Shown piece by piece: positions 21,376 to 34,500 of a stretch of 64,000 nucleotides of DNA. Position 1 is the stretch's first letter. The number at the start of each line of letters is the position of its first letter. The stretch is taken from NCBI GenBank assembly GCA_033964015.1, contig CM066925.1, forward strand, positions 11,144,204 through 11,208,203, in the 5' to 3' direction. Both the position numbers and the translations under genes were made by a program. The notes below the pieces were generated by a model, which had not been told where the DNA came from, ran no database searches, and saw only the letters and a program-made list of their open reading frames with translations. Source of the stretch: Scolanthus callimorphus. Taxonomy: Eukaryota > Cnidaria > Anthozoa > Actiniaria > Edwardsiidae.

Positions 21376-22410
21376 TCTTGTATATTAACGATTTTCCTAA
21401 CTGTCTTTGTGATGCTACCCCAAACATGTATGCCGATGACACGAATATTTCAATAACTGGGTCCTCTTCAAGTGATATAGCGACCAAACTGAATAAGGAG
21501 CTTGGCTGTGTTGATCGTTGGCTTAGGGCCAATCGACTACACATAAATAAGGCAAAAACAGAATATATGGTGATAGGCTCAGCTCCGCGCCTTTCAGCAC
21601 TTGAAGGGGACCCAGTCGTAAGTTTATCGGGGACTTCCATCAAGAGAGTCTCTTGTAAGAGCTCCCTTGGAGTCCTGATTGACGACAGACTCAGCTGGAA
21701 AACTCAAATCGATAAGATTATTTCAAAAATTTCGAATGCTTTAAAGGTCATCCGCAGGGTGCGGCGTTTTGTACCACAGTATACAGTCATTGATATTTAT
21801 AATTCCCTTGTTCTTCCCCACTTTGATTATTGTTCTTCCGTTTGGGGTAGCTGTGGGTTGGTTCTAAAGGATAAACTTCAAAAACTGCAGAACCGTGCGG
21901 CTCGTATCATAGCATATGCACCATATGACGCCGCAGCCTCGGATGTCCTGAATCACCTTAATTGGGAAACTCTCGAGCAAAGAAGACTGCGCCTCGACTC
22001 AACCTTAATGTACAAAGTGACTAACGGGCTTACACCTCCCTATCTATCGGAGCTTTTTTCCAAAACGTCCGAACGTCATAGTTATGGTCTTAGGGGAACT
22101 GAGCACAATTTATCGCTACCTAAGCCTAACACTGAATTTAAGAAGCGCAGTTTTCGTATCGTGGAGCTGCAGTTTGGAACTCCCTCAATAACAATATTAG
22201 GGAGGCTCCTTCTGTTTCTTCCTTCCGTTTTCGTTTTTACCAATAGACTTCTTTTCCGTTTTCATGATTTTTGGGGTGGGTTGTATATAATGGGTGGGTT
22301 GTTTGGGGTATTTAATCACACGGCTTGCTTGTAAAACAGTATTTTTATATATTTTTAACTGAATGTAACTACCGTGTTTAAATAAATTATATTATTATTT
22401 ATTATTATTC
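21376..22410 (+). mobile_element. 5'-truncated non-LTR retrotransposon (LINE), reverse transcriptase C-terminal half
   Basis: An open frame of about 315 codons starts at the catalytic region (YINDF, then MYADDTNISITG) and runs through the thumb (SSLGVLIDDRLSWKTQID) to FDYCSSVWGSCG, LQKLQNRAARII and LTPPYLSELF. The order fits CR1/L2-like LINEs. Fingers, palm start and endonuclease are missing. The 3' end has an ATT-rich tail (22380-22410), typical of the group. The frame is intact, so it is a fairly young fragment. A relative lies on the minus strand at 26772-27101. Confidence 0.85.
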
Positions 22411-25314
22411 CCTTCAATTTTTTTTTCTAGCATTATTGAATCAACATAAGAAAGTAAGCCACTTAAAACTGCAAAACAATTGCAAAAATAAATAAATAAA
22501 TTTGCGATTCACAAAGACCGAATTGATCGATTGCCTTGCGAAGTCCGATCACGCCAACGAAGCCCCAAGCAAGTTTCTGAGAGGGCAGAAGTTGGGTGAT
22601 TTCTATCCCACTGTTGTGTGAGTAATAAGATTCTCGTGCGGTATTGTTTTTCACAAAGAAATCGGTCGAATATTGTGCGAATTCTTACATTTTCAACACT
22701 TCAGTGAGCTTTATAACTTCAAATTATTGTAAAGAAGCCGCAAAGTGAAGTTGGCTACTGCGAGAGACAGTAAGGACAGTTATCGTTGAGACTCAAAGCT
22801 TTTCTCAAAGCTCAAAGCTTTTCTCGAGTTTGGAGAATACATCGACTCATTGGCAAATCCATTAGCATCTAAACAACAATGTTGGATGAATAACAGCCTC
22901 GATTTTCGCCTTGAGGAAAGTGAAGACGAGTCTCAAAACACAGTGAACTTGCGTGACACGAAGAGCTGGGACAGCTATATATCTACTTTTTTACTAGTGC
23001 TTACGTCATCAAAGTCCCCGTGGCGCAGTTGGTTAGCGCGTGACTCGCCGAATCTCTTGAAGTTAAGGCGTTCCGGCGAGGTTAGTAGTTGGATGGGTTG
23101 CCAGTTGGCTATTAGTAATCAACCATGAGGGGTGGGGAGATATACCGAGGAGGGGAGGGTTGATGTCAAAAGTAGCCAGGGGGGCGTATGATCAAGGGTT
23201 CAAAGGTCGTTCCCTGGACTTGAAAAGCAGTAAAATCAGTGGCAACCGCCACGCAACCGCCACGCAACCGCCACTCCCCCCTGTCTGTTGCAAAGTCATA
23301 AAAGTCAACTGGAAAGGGTCCTATTCCAAACACACTGCAGCACGCACATGAAACAAGCACTAATAACTAATAAGCAGGGAGGGGAGGGTTGTTAGTTATA
23401 CTAACGGTGAACTTCATGGAGAACCATCTATTGAACCGGAAATGGATACATACACTGTCCGAGGGTGACGACTAAGAAGCAATTTGCATACTGCAAATAG
23501 CTTCAAAAATGGGTAGCAGCCAATGGCAAATCAAAAGATAGTGAATATATTTTTAAACGTCTCTAACAAACATTTCATTTTGCTTGGCTTCAAAATCACG
23601 TAGCCGTGACGGGTTCGCTTTGCTTAAAATCCGGCTCAGTTAACTTAAGTGATTTTGTAGTATTGACTCTTCATCTCTTCGTCAGAAGTAGTGATGAAAG
23701 CAGAATTTTAAAAGCGCTTATATAACCATAAATATGCCTGAGCTTGTTTGTGAGGGATTGGTGTTTACTTGTGAACCCCGGCTGGTTCGGTTAAGCGGCG
23801 CTGGGCCTTTCGCCGCTGTGGTCCGGGATTCAATTGGTTTTCCGCTCCCACAGAGGGAATTTTGTCTATAAAGCGGCCTGAGTTCCCTCAGTGCTTATAT
23901 AAAGCGGTTGCTCTGAGTTCCCTCTTTCCTTAATTCGTTTCTTGGGAAAGAGGGAAAAATCCATCTCATCCGGCACCAAGGACACAAGGCTCCTCACGGC
24001 CGTAGATCTAACCACGCCATTTTCAAACAAGTTCAGATTTCTAATTTCCAAAACTCCATAGACAAGTGTTGCACTCTCTTATTTCATACACTTTGTCATA
24101 TTGTTTCATTTAACGTTTCTCAGTGAACCCATGTATCACTAAATCATGCATCATAATGAAGTAGCTTTTTATTCAGGCGCGCCGATCCAAAAGAAAGTTG
24201 ACCGGTTTTCAAAGCTGTCTTGCTTTAGTTCGTGTGTATCTCGCCTAAAAGAATAGGTTGTCGCCGTCTGGCATCAAACTTCTGTATAGAAAAAGGTGAA
24301 ATACGCAAACAATCCGCATTGAAATCATGTGAAATTTGAAATAGAATTCGAGTTCCGAAAATCTCAAACTGGCCTGGATAATGGCCGTCTGTTGTTTTGG
24401 AACTACACCAAGAATATTCAATGGCTACCTTTGCAACGTGTGAGGGATGATTTGACATGGACTGTTGCGATTTGGATAAGAATTATTATTGTCAACTATC
24501 AAACGTGGCTCATGAGTACATGGATTCACGAACATCGGTAATTAAAATTGATAAAGGTGTGGTATCCGATTATCACAAGAAAAGAAAGAAACAATTTCAA
24601 TGTGAAGTCTTCAGGGAATTATATATATCAGATATATGTATAGATATGTGACTGATATTATCACCCATTTGTGTAAACAAGCAACAATTAAGAGTTAAGA
24701 GCGGTTTATCACGTATTACTTACATGATATTCGCTCCGAAGACTAGATGCTGTTATGGTGTCGGTACAAGACAAACCACATAGACTGCAAGCCCCGTCTG
24801 GTTATTATTAATACAAACTTCTGAAGTCCCGTGGCTATACTAGTCTAAACAATGTTGCTATTATCATATAGCTTCCGTGTATAACTGTGTGCGTGACCAG
24901 CTCACCCAGAGCAGGCCAATCACAACAGCTCATTTAAACAAACAAACCAGTCTAGCATACAGAACATAGCCAGGGCCTGGAACAAAACAAGTTCTACATT
25001 CGATTCAACATTTGTGAAGACGCTTTCAACAAAGCAAACTTTCAGAACCAAATGCAACTCGGCAAAATTTTTTCAATGCATGTTCAGCGTGGTTCAATGC
25101 ATGTTTACAGTTTTCCTTAAAATAACTTCACTTTCATTTTGTATTGTGAAACCTTGATATAATATTATTTGTGCAATGTATCAAAAATTTGCGACATCAG
25201 CATAGGCGAAACAAACCATAGTTATATTCTAGATGGTTCAGTGCCAATGCCACACAGGAAGCCCGCGTTCCTTGCCCCGGTGCTCCTGATGGTATTTGGC
25301 AACACGCGACAGCG
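22411..25314. other. Intergenic stretch without a supported gene
   Basis: No exon-like motifs were found on either strand. Degenerate tRNA-like pieces occur at about 23018-23080 (GGCGCAGTTGGTTAGCGCG) and 23775-23830 (GGCTGGTTCGGTTAAGCGG), probably old SINE heads. A short CTCAAAGCTTTTCTC direct repeat lies near 22790. Confidence 0.5.
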
Positions 25315-25710
25315 ATAGAGTCCTAAAGTGTGACGTCACAAATTTGAAAAATTTCGATTTAGCAATATTTGTTCCTTGATTTCGAAAGGGCATGTCGCTT
25401 GAAAGCTACACACCAAAAATGAGGTGAGTTGGTTGAAACGCGACCGAGATATAGCCCGCTGAATACATAATTTTCTTTAACAAATCACTGTATTTTTGGT
25501 TCAGTTCATAAAGTTATGAACTGAGTCCAAAATACAGTGATTTGTTTAAGACAGTTATTTATTCAGCTGCCCATATCTCGGTCGCGTTTCAACCGATTTA
25601 CCTCATTTTTGGTGTGTAACTTTCAATCGACATGCCCTTTCGAAATCAAGGAACAAATATTGCTAAATCGAAAATTTTGATTTTGTGACGTCATCACTTT
25701 AGGACTCTAT
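25315..25710. mobile_element. Full-length palindromic MITE, copy 1
   Basis: A single hairpin of about 395 bp runs from ATAGAGTCCTAAAGTG to CACTTTAGGACTCTAT, with arms meeting at CAGTTCATAA-GTTATGAACTG. A second copy is at 62107-62490. Each arm contains a TGACGTCA (CRE-like) site. Confidence 0.9.
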
Positions 25711-25861
25711 TGATCGGAGATTTAATGTTTGGTAAGGGCGCTCATTGTCATTGTCTGTCATTGTAACTTTATTTAAACATGGTTAAAACGTCAGGGCGTA
25801 AAAAAAAATGTACAAACAAATTGATAAATTTAAAATCCTAAAAAACTATAATCTATAATTC

Positions 25862-26696
25862 TTAAAGTGCCACTATTATCAAAAATTAGAGTCTCCGATC
25901 TTTGTCAACTCTCCATATGTTAGGCAGCTTTGCAAAACTAGAACAATGCCGTTTTCCGTTTTCTGATAGCTTTTTTCGTTCAACAGTTATTAAGTTAAGA
26001 ACGATATGCAAATTAGCATGGTCGATGACGTCACACTCTCAACTTGATCAATGCCTAAATACTAAAAAGAGGTATATCTCTATACCTTTTGATGTTAGAG
26101 TGCTCAAACTTGGCAGGATGAATACTTGACTTGAACAGAGTGATGTGACTTATCAATCAGGGTTGCCATGGCAACCCCCTAGCTCCCAGTCTCCCCAAAC
26201 GATTTTAGGATTTCCCAATTTTTCCCGCCCAGAACTCAAAATTAACCAATTTGCTTGTTACTAAAAGCGAGCTACTACTAAATAAGATAAGTGGGCAAGG
26301 CAATGTACGTTACAATTGATTTCTTCAAAAGACATAGCCTCATCTAGATTTTTGGATATGGGTGGTCTGGAATAAAGGCTGTTGCCATGGCAAACAATTA
26401 CGGTAAACAAAATTATCAGGAAGAGTGCGTTCAGTAACCGTGGCAAATTTGATAGGATTTGATTCAAATCCAACAAAAATATAGACCATCAAATAATTCA
26501 CCACTTTGTTTGTTGAGAGTGTGGCGTCATCAAGTCACACTTTGGAGCAATGGCGGCCAAATTTCAAACTCTAATATCTTCGGAACCAAAAAAGATTTTT
26601 AAAAACGGAATGAAGCATATTTCTTCTGAGCCTCAGCTCTTTCAAATAAGGCATAAAGTTAATAATTTTCGAACTTGATAATAGTGGCACTTTAAA
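25862..26696. mobile_element. ~830-bp MITE with TTAA target site
   Basis: TTAA is followed by AGTGCCACTATTATCAA, and at the other end TTGATAATAGTGGCACT is followed by TTAA. It is AT-rich inside, with no coding content. Confidence 0.85.
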
Positions 26697-26771
26697 CCTA
26701 ATAATGTATGATTTGCCGAAGATCATTTGGCAATCTATTCATTCCATAGAACTGTCTTGCTATAACGAAAA

Positions 26772-27101
26772 CTATTTTTTAAGATAATTAGTTCGTGGGA
26801 GTGGGACAGCGAGTTTATTTGTCGAATTTCTCAGTGTATAGTTGGTACTACGGTTTTCAAATTTGTCCTGGAGATATTCAGGCGCCAGGCCATTAAGGGA
26901 TTTGAAAACCATAGTAGCCATATGGGATTCGCGTCGACGATCAAGTTGGCTCCAATTTAATCGATCAAGCAGGGGTCTCGCCTCAGCGTCATAACTCGAA
27001 TTTGTGAGAACCCTTGCTGCACGACTTTGAAGCTTCTGGAGCTTCATGGCATTGGTTGCACCGCAGTTGCCCCATACAATAGTCGAAATGCGGCTGGACA
27101 T
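26772..27101 (-). mobile_element. LINE fragment (end of reverse transcriptase ORF)
   Basis: It encodes VWGNCGATNAMKLQKLQSR, ARVLTNSSYDAEARPLL and FKSLNGLAPEYLQDKF. This is the same region as the end of the LINE at 21376 but from a divergent family. It is truncated on both sides. Confidence 0.75.
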
Positions 27102-27109
27102 CGCATTGT

Positions 27110-28313
27110 AGGTGCATGTAAGGGCTTCGATGGGGACAAAAGAACGGCAAAAGCGCTTTAGGGCACCAATGCCAGAAGCTTTTTTTTAGAAATAAAAGAT
27201 AAAATAAAATAAAAGAGATTTGTAAGAGCATTGAGGTAATATAATGCTCCAAATACTTATTATTATTAAGATATGTGTATTCCAGGACAAGTGTTCGTCG
27301 ACGTGAACCCCACTAGAGATTTTGTACAGTCAACTTGCTTTATTGGAATGAATTGCAACCTCCCGCATAACAAACCCCCACCGTTCATATTTATTTTTAT
27401 TCTATTGCAACAGAAAGAATAATATAACTAACAATATGCCTATGTCATGTCAAACTCTAGAGAGCATTCAGCGTGTTCAGTCCTAAGTTCTCTCTCTCTC
27501 TCCCTCCCCCGGAGCACTGTTTGGCGCTTTTCGGCCCCGTTCTTCGCGCGGCCATTTCTAAAACATCTTGCTCTCGAGTCTTGGAAAACACACAGAACCA
27601 CCAGCTACGCCGGGTATTCTTAAATCAAAATCACTGAGTGTTATTCTTGGCAGGCAGAGGAGAGCAGGGCGATAAGATATATTTTAGCTTGCTATGCTTC
27701 ATTTTTGCCCTATATGCCGTTATGCTGAACAGGATTATTTTCTAAAATGAGGGTGTACTGATGACACAGTCAAAGCCTGCTTGTAGGCGTGTTTTAACGC
27801 GGAAAACCCAGGCCCGGCGTTAGTGACTGCGGCCGTCATGTAGGATCATTGGAAACTCGCCATGTAACAACGCTTTGTCCTGTTTCGAGTTGGTCTCAAA
27901 GCGTTGGCTCGTATCCCACCCACCGCTGCCACCATCTCTGATGAAAGCGGACACACGCATGTAGCTCTTGCCTGCGTGCAGCCGGTACTAAAAATCCTCG
28001 CCGGCTGCACTCAGGCTAATGTAACTCAAGTTGCCATATCGGACTTTGCCCGATATTGGAATCCTGAATAACCCTACAGACTATACCGCCTACAAGCAGG
28101 CTATCTAAGTCAGGACACCCTTGGCCTGGATTCAAAGATTAAGAGAAGTCTTATTTTAGTGTCCATAAACAACGTTTCTGTCTGGCGAATTACTTTCCCT
28201 AGCTTTCTTAATACTCTCTTGCCGAAAAGTTCGTAAAAAAATGATTGGAGAGACTTGATTTGAAATGCTGTTTTTGGACGCCGTCCTTGTTGACCCCCAA
28301 AAGACTGGAACTA
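27110..28313. other. Intergenic stretch downstream of gene A
   Basis: No coding evidence was found. It includes CT-rich tracts near 27490 and unannotated moderate-GC DNA. The 3'UTR of gene A probably starts below 28505, but no convincing poly(A) signal could be assigned. Confidence 0.4.
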
Positions 28314-28462
28314 CAGCTACACAGGTAACCCGCGTCACACTCTCTTCATGTTTATCTGATCATTGTGATCAATAAAGTTGCACGAGTCTGGAGCTACACA
28401 GGTAACCCGCGCCACACTCTCTTCATGTTTATCTGATCATTGTGATCAATAAAGTTGCACGA
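28314..28462. repeat. 74-bp tandem duplication
   Basis: Two near-identical copies of AGCTACACAGGTAACCCGCG through GATCATTGTGATCAATAAAG lie just below the stop codon of gene A. Confidence 0.85.
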
Positions 28463-28504
28463 GTCAGGAGCTCTGAATGCTCTTGGAGTGCATGCTTGAT
28501 TGGT

Positions 28505-31500
28505 TTACTCTACGACGAGTGTAACCTCGCAATCACAGTCAGCCACCTCACGGGACGAAAATGACACCTCGATTTCTGCTGTTCTTTTCGCTTCGACCTT
28601 GAATTGCGCCTTCGCCTCGCCACCGGGCTTAATAGGACCACTGAAACAAGTATAAATCAGGAGTATTTTCATCTTTTTTAATCAAATTTATCGCGGGTGG
28701 AATCATATTGGAATCAAGGGGGAGACTCCCAGTGACTCCTCTAACCTACTATACGGTGGAATGGAATTGGATTGTGAATTGTTCTCATTGATCTCTTACC
28801 AGGCTGAAGAGTTTCCAGACTGGGAAATTTGATAGCGAAAGCTATTAACCTTACATGAGAATGACTATACTACAAATCCCAAACCCCATTTCCTAATTCC
28901 TAGACTACGTTGTTGTCAGCCTAGTCCTCGGCTTGGCTCTCGGGGCGGGCTGCCTGTGGTAAGGTAAGAGATGTGACGTCATCCGGAACCTTCTCCATAA
29001 AACAACCTCGTCCCCAGGGTCTTGTGGGTAATTTTCAAGATGGCGGTTGGTCGAAACAAGACCCTGGGCCGGAAGGCTGAGTCACATGACCACTGTTTGA
29101 GGACATGGAAACGAAGTTGTCCTTTGCTTCGAAACGGTCATGTGACTCAGTCTTCTCCCCGAGTCAACCGCCATTTTGAAAAACGACCGAAAAGACCCTG
29201 GGGACGAGGTTGCTTCACCACGAACGGGTTGAGCTCGACCCAGCCCTCTCACTTCCTTACGGGTCAATCTCGGGCGCAGGGAGCCCGTACAGACCCCATG
29301 GACTAGGCTGTGTTGTTAGGATAGATGATTCAGAGATGTTTATGTGGGCAACTGGCCTTATGTCTGATTCGGTGAGATTTTGTTGAAACAATGGAAGGGT
29401 TAGGCTTACGCGGGTATGTACTTCATGGCTGAATGCCCAGAATGCCATATGGTCGCTTTCTTATAGAAGGAGTCACATTCAGCCATGGAGCACATGGGCA
29501 CATAGGGATAACGCGTCCCCGCCGACACAGAACAGGGCCTACTCTGCGACCTTATCTTGCCTTAACTCGCCCTATCTCGCCTTATCTCGCCCTATCTTGC
29601 CTTATCTCGCCTTAATCTCGCCTTATCTTGCCTTATCTCGCCCTATCTCGCCTTATCTCGCCCTATCTTGCTTTATCTCGCCTTATCTCGCCTTATCTCG
29701 CCTTATCTCGCCTTATCTCGCCTTATCTTGCCTTATCTCGCCCTATCTTGCCTTATCTCGCCCTATCTTGCCTTATCTCGCCTTATCTCGCAGCTCCTAA
29801 TTGGCACAACTTTTCCTTATCTCGCCTTTCAGTTGGGCCTGAGATAAGGTCCGAGAGTAGGCCTAGAAACACCTATAGTTTCCACGAAAAATTGGCTATA
29901 CCAGGCGGTGCCGCTTTACTATTACCTGATTTGAACTTCGCCATCTTTGGGTGTTATCCCCTTACACTCGTATGCGAAACATGCTTGAGTTAGTTTGATC
30001 GGCAGTGGATTCACAATTGAAACCGAAAACTCAAACGTTTCCCCGCGTCTCGCGCTTCTAGGTACCTAATCAACAACAACAACAACAACAACAACATCAG
30101 CAATAATAATAGAGCACACCTTGCCATGGGTGCAGTGCTCTGATGACGTCATAAGGAAGAATAAAAAGTATAAAATCTTTTCACAAAATACTACGGTAAA
30201 ATTATCTTTAGTCGTCCGAGTTTGTGAACTCCCATATAATGTTGTTGTCGATAGATGAGATGAAGATAACGATGATGTGAATGATTATGATGTTGATGAT
30301 GATGAAAATAAGGACTAATCATAGTAGCGGAGCTGCTTAGCGGCCTAAGGCCACGGAGCAGAGCACCATAGGGACATAGGTATCACTTTTTTGTGGTTCC
30401 GCGGTATTCGCAGGGTATTGCGGGCGCATCCGTGTCTGTGAGCGTGCCCATACCACAGGTAACCCGAAAACCGTCTCTTATTTTGGCGGGAAATACCCGG
30501 TTACTATAATCTCTGGGAGCTCCGCTTTTAGGCAGTGCCTAATTTTATATATTACATTTATTCTGACATCCGGTGTCTCGAAGTCGACGTCTTCCTCAAG
30601 AAACAGCTTCTGGCGTGTTTGGTGCACCGTAGCCACGGCTGAGACCATCAGGCTCGTCCCGGCCAGTATTTCCTTCAAGTATTCGTTGGCTTTTATGGTA
30701 CACGGGAGGCTGAAACCTAAGAGAGTGTAAAAAAATACTATGACTAGACATAAACGGCCTGATCACGTAACGCAAATGAGGAAACTCTCCCGGGGGGAGG
30801 GAGGTACTTGGCTTAATATAGGGTGGGTATGTGCCGCTGCGAATTTCAAATGCGGACCCCGTTCTAAAACGATTTTTCGAAGAAAAGCTACCCCGTTCAA
30901 TTTTGTCGCACCCAAAATGAGACCCCGTTCTAAAGAGAAATTAAAGATACCTGTTTGTTTTTTACATGTTACGGTTTTATCTGTAATAGAATGTTAAAAC
31001 TTGTTGGATTCTTTACATTTAATAAAACAATACGTGACCGCCGGGTGACTTCCTTGAAGACATTTTAGGCCATTTTACTGGGTGGTCTTCATTATCATAC
31101 CCCGTTCTAGAGGACGGTTCCTAAACGATACCCCGTTCTACCGGCTGGAGGAAGAAATCGGGACCCCGTTTGGCGGCACATACCCGTATAGCTCTTGTAA
31201 GGGAGTACCCCCCCCCCCCCCCGCCCCCGGGGAAACTCTATCGGCATTAGCAGCAGCCTATATGTAGGAGCCTCAACCTGAGTGGTAGAATTGAGGCACC
31301 GTTTTTACTGACCTATCTATTTTTAGAATATAGAGTAAAGTTCTTAGGTTATTTTTTTTTGCCGTGGTTACGCTAGAGAGTATACATGAAATAAAAGAGC
31401 ATTGGATTAGTGAAACCAATCGCAAAGTAACACCAATTCTGAATAAAACCTATAGGAGTAATTGCAAAGTTATTGCGAATTACTCACAACAGTCATGTGA

Positions 31501-34500
31501 AAGCCGCTCTAAGTGTTCTAAAAATAGATCGGTCACTAAAAACGCTGCCTCATGGACCCTATATAGAAGATGGAAGCTCCTGCTCCCTGGCATTAGGGAA
31601 TTCTTAGGCAATGGCCTAACTAAGTTGAAAGGTTTGTACGTATTTTTCCTCGTCATTGTTTTTCTTACACTCATTCGGCCTCAGTTGAACTTCCATTTTC
31701 CTCATGCCCCTACTGTCAGATACCGGGATCCCTGTGTAAAAGCTGAGGCAGTTCGTGAACGCGATCGTCAAGTTTCTCATTTGGTTCGAGTTGTTCTCCA
31801 GAATCACTTCTGCTGTGACGTCATTTCCGACTGGCACATTCGGTGGGAATTTCTCACTCATCGTGACGTCTTCCCTTAGTGGCCTTCTGTAGATTTGCTC
31901 TTCCTTACGCGATCCAAAGCTGTGAGCTCTTTTAGCGGCTAAGCGCTCTTCTTCGCTACCTGAAATGAATATATATTCGTTTGTGGCCAGTTAGCACAAA
32001 ATGGTACCAATTAACCAGTCCAGTTGATTTTTGCTTTGCAAGTATCGATCCAAAAGGCAGGCTAGATTGCTGTCAAGGGAGTTGATCTGGGGTGTGATTC
32101 TTGTCTATTCACATTCACCCGGTGCTTGTAGCCTATAAGGTGAGGCAAGCTAGATTGCTGTCACGGCAGTTGATCTGGTGTGTGATTCTTGTCTATTCAC
32201 GTGCACCTGGTGCTTGTAGCCCCTATAAGGTGAGGCCCTGTTGCTATTATGAGATGTTTTTCTGTGTAAGGCAGAGCAAGATAGCTGTCATTATTTGCTT
32301 CCCAGCTTACCGGTAGGCCCTTGTCCTGAATTAGGGTACCCCCTTAAGCCTTGTCCTGAATTAGGGCACTTCCTTCCATGCAGAGAAGCGCTTAATAAAA
32401 AATCCAAATCTAAAATGCCCTTTATTGAATGTATGTACCTTCTCGAAACTTGTAGTTGTATGTGATATCGTCTAATACCGCCCTTCTGCCTCCGTACACA
32501 CTTTGTGTGCTAATCTGTTTGCCCACGGCACGTGTTCTCTTGTTCGTTGCCATAAGCTCTCCGTAATAAGTGACCGTCCAATTGACAATATCACCATTAA
32601 CTTCTCCGAATACAAATCCGCAGTCATAAGGGAGAAACACATCGCCCCTTTTGACAGCCGCTACAGGCGCTGGTCCGCACTGGAAGTAACCTAAAATCAT
32701 TGGGTTAATAATAGAATGAGTTTTATATTTTTAAACGGAAACAAATTAAAAAAACTGCTAAAAGAGTCTTTCAAGGACTTGGCAAATTTCATACAATACT
32801 TAGATAAATATGTCAAAATCAACGTCGGGTTACTAGAAAATAGGAAGGGCAGAATGACGTCATCGCCAAACTGCCAACCAAAAACCCAAATAGCTCCCCG
32901 GCTCGGGATGGTTTCTGGTGGCAGTCATGCGTAAAAAAGCGAGATAACCTGGTTTTATATAGTACGCATGCGCGCCTGTTTAGACAATCAGCATTCTCCG
33001 TGTACAGAGAGCTCGTCACCTCACAGGGGAGGCTCTGGTGACAGCCATTCCTTGATTAGCTGACCTTCATTGATTGGCTGAATTTGAACGTTTTGGTGCA
33101 TGCGCTGAAAGGTCTTTCTCTCAACGGCTCTATATCAAATCTCGCCTACCCCGTCAGGTGACGAGCCGGGGAGCTCTGAGTACGCGAATGGTCACAGTAC
33201 GTTCTCGTACCCAGACCTCCCCGGCTCGTCTGCTCACAGGGGAGGCTCTGGGGACATCCATTTGAGGGCCTTTGCTGATTGGTTTGTTTTGAACGTTGTA
33301 GCAGAAATTTTCTTCTCAACGGCTGTATAAAATCTCGCGCATGCGCAATGGCTGTCACCAGAGCCTCCCCCGCGAGGTAATGATCCTGGGTTCGAGAATG
33401 GTCACAGTAGCACTTTAACTTGTGACATGCGCAGTGGTTGTACCTTCACTCGTTTCTTGAGGAGTTGCATCGTGGACTTGCCACCCATCATACCCTGCGG
33501 GCAGGTCGGAACGTTTGAACCACGACTCGTTCCACACGTGGTAATTCCTATAAAACACACAATGGACATTCCCATCACACAATGGATATTCCCATCACAC
33601 AATGGATATTCCCATCACACAATGGACATTCCCATCACACAAAGGACATTCCCATCACACAATGGATATTCCCATCACACAATGGATATTCCCATCACAC
33701 AATGGATATTCTCATCACACAAAGGATATTCCAATCACACAATGGATATTCCCAACAGACAATGGATATTCCCATCACACAAAAAATATTCCCAACAGAC
33801 GATGGACATTCCAACCACACAATGGATGTTCCCATCACACAATGGCAAAAGCTCATGATGTAAAGCGTGAATCGCTGTCATTAGGGTATATCCACTCCAT
33901 TTTCACAAGTGATGTTATTTTTAGAACCCTTCCCGCGAAAAACTGACCAATCACAGCGCTCGCTCTGTAACAGCTCGCATATTTCAAATGAATTAAAAAT
34001 GGCGGACGAGACGGCGGAGGGAAGTGAGAGTACTACTAGCAGCGATTATTTCGAAAGCAGCAAACTAGAAGAAAAATCAGAATCAGAGGAAAAGAGTTTA
34101 TAATCAGAAGAGAGCTTGGAGTCAGAAGAAGAGGTTTTTTAAAATTTAATAGAATTTCGCTCGCACCGATATTTACTGTTGTCAGAATCATCATATATTC
34201 ATAATTGTTTGGCGATCCGCTTCATGATAAAGACCTCACAGTACAGATCTCCAAAGCTATTTCAAGAAGATTATATCTTTCCAAAACCACCGTGTGCTTT
34301 TTGACACCGGGAGACTGCCATTTATGTTTTCGTATATCCTAAGTTCGGTTCGATCAGGCCAAGGCTTCCGGCAGGTGTAAAGTACAGGTCACAGGTCACA
34401 GGTCGCAGGCCACAGGTCACAGGTCACAGGTCACAGGTCGCAGGTCGCAGGTCACAGGTCGCAGGTCGCAGGTCACAGGTCACAGGTCGCAGGTCACAGG

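Noticed and set aside
23018..23830. tRNA genes near 23018 and 23775
   Set aside because: Box A-like parts only; the T arm and acceptor stems do not form, so they are at best SINE remnants.
29597..29993. [15 protein letters not shown] open frames
   Set aside because: Translation of CTTATCTCGC repeats inside a MITE.
31364..31879. 171-codon plus-strand open frame
   Set aside because: Antisense shadow of gene A exon 31959-31669.
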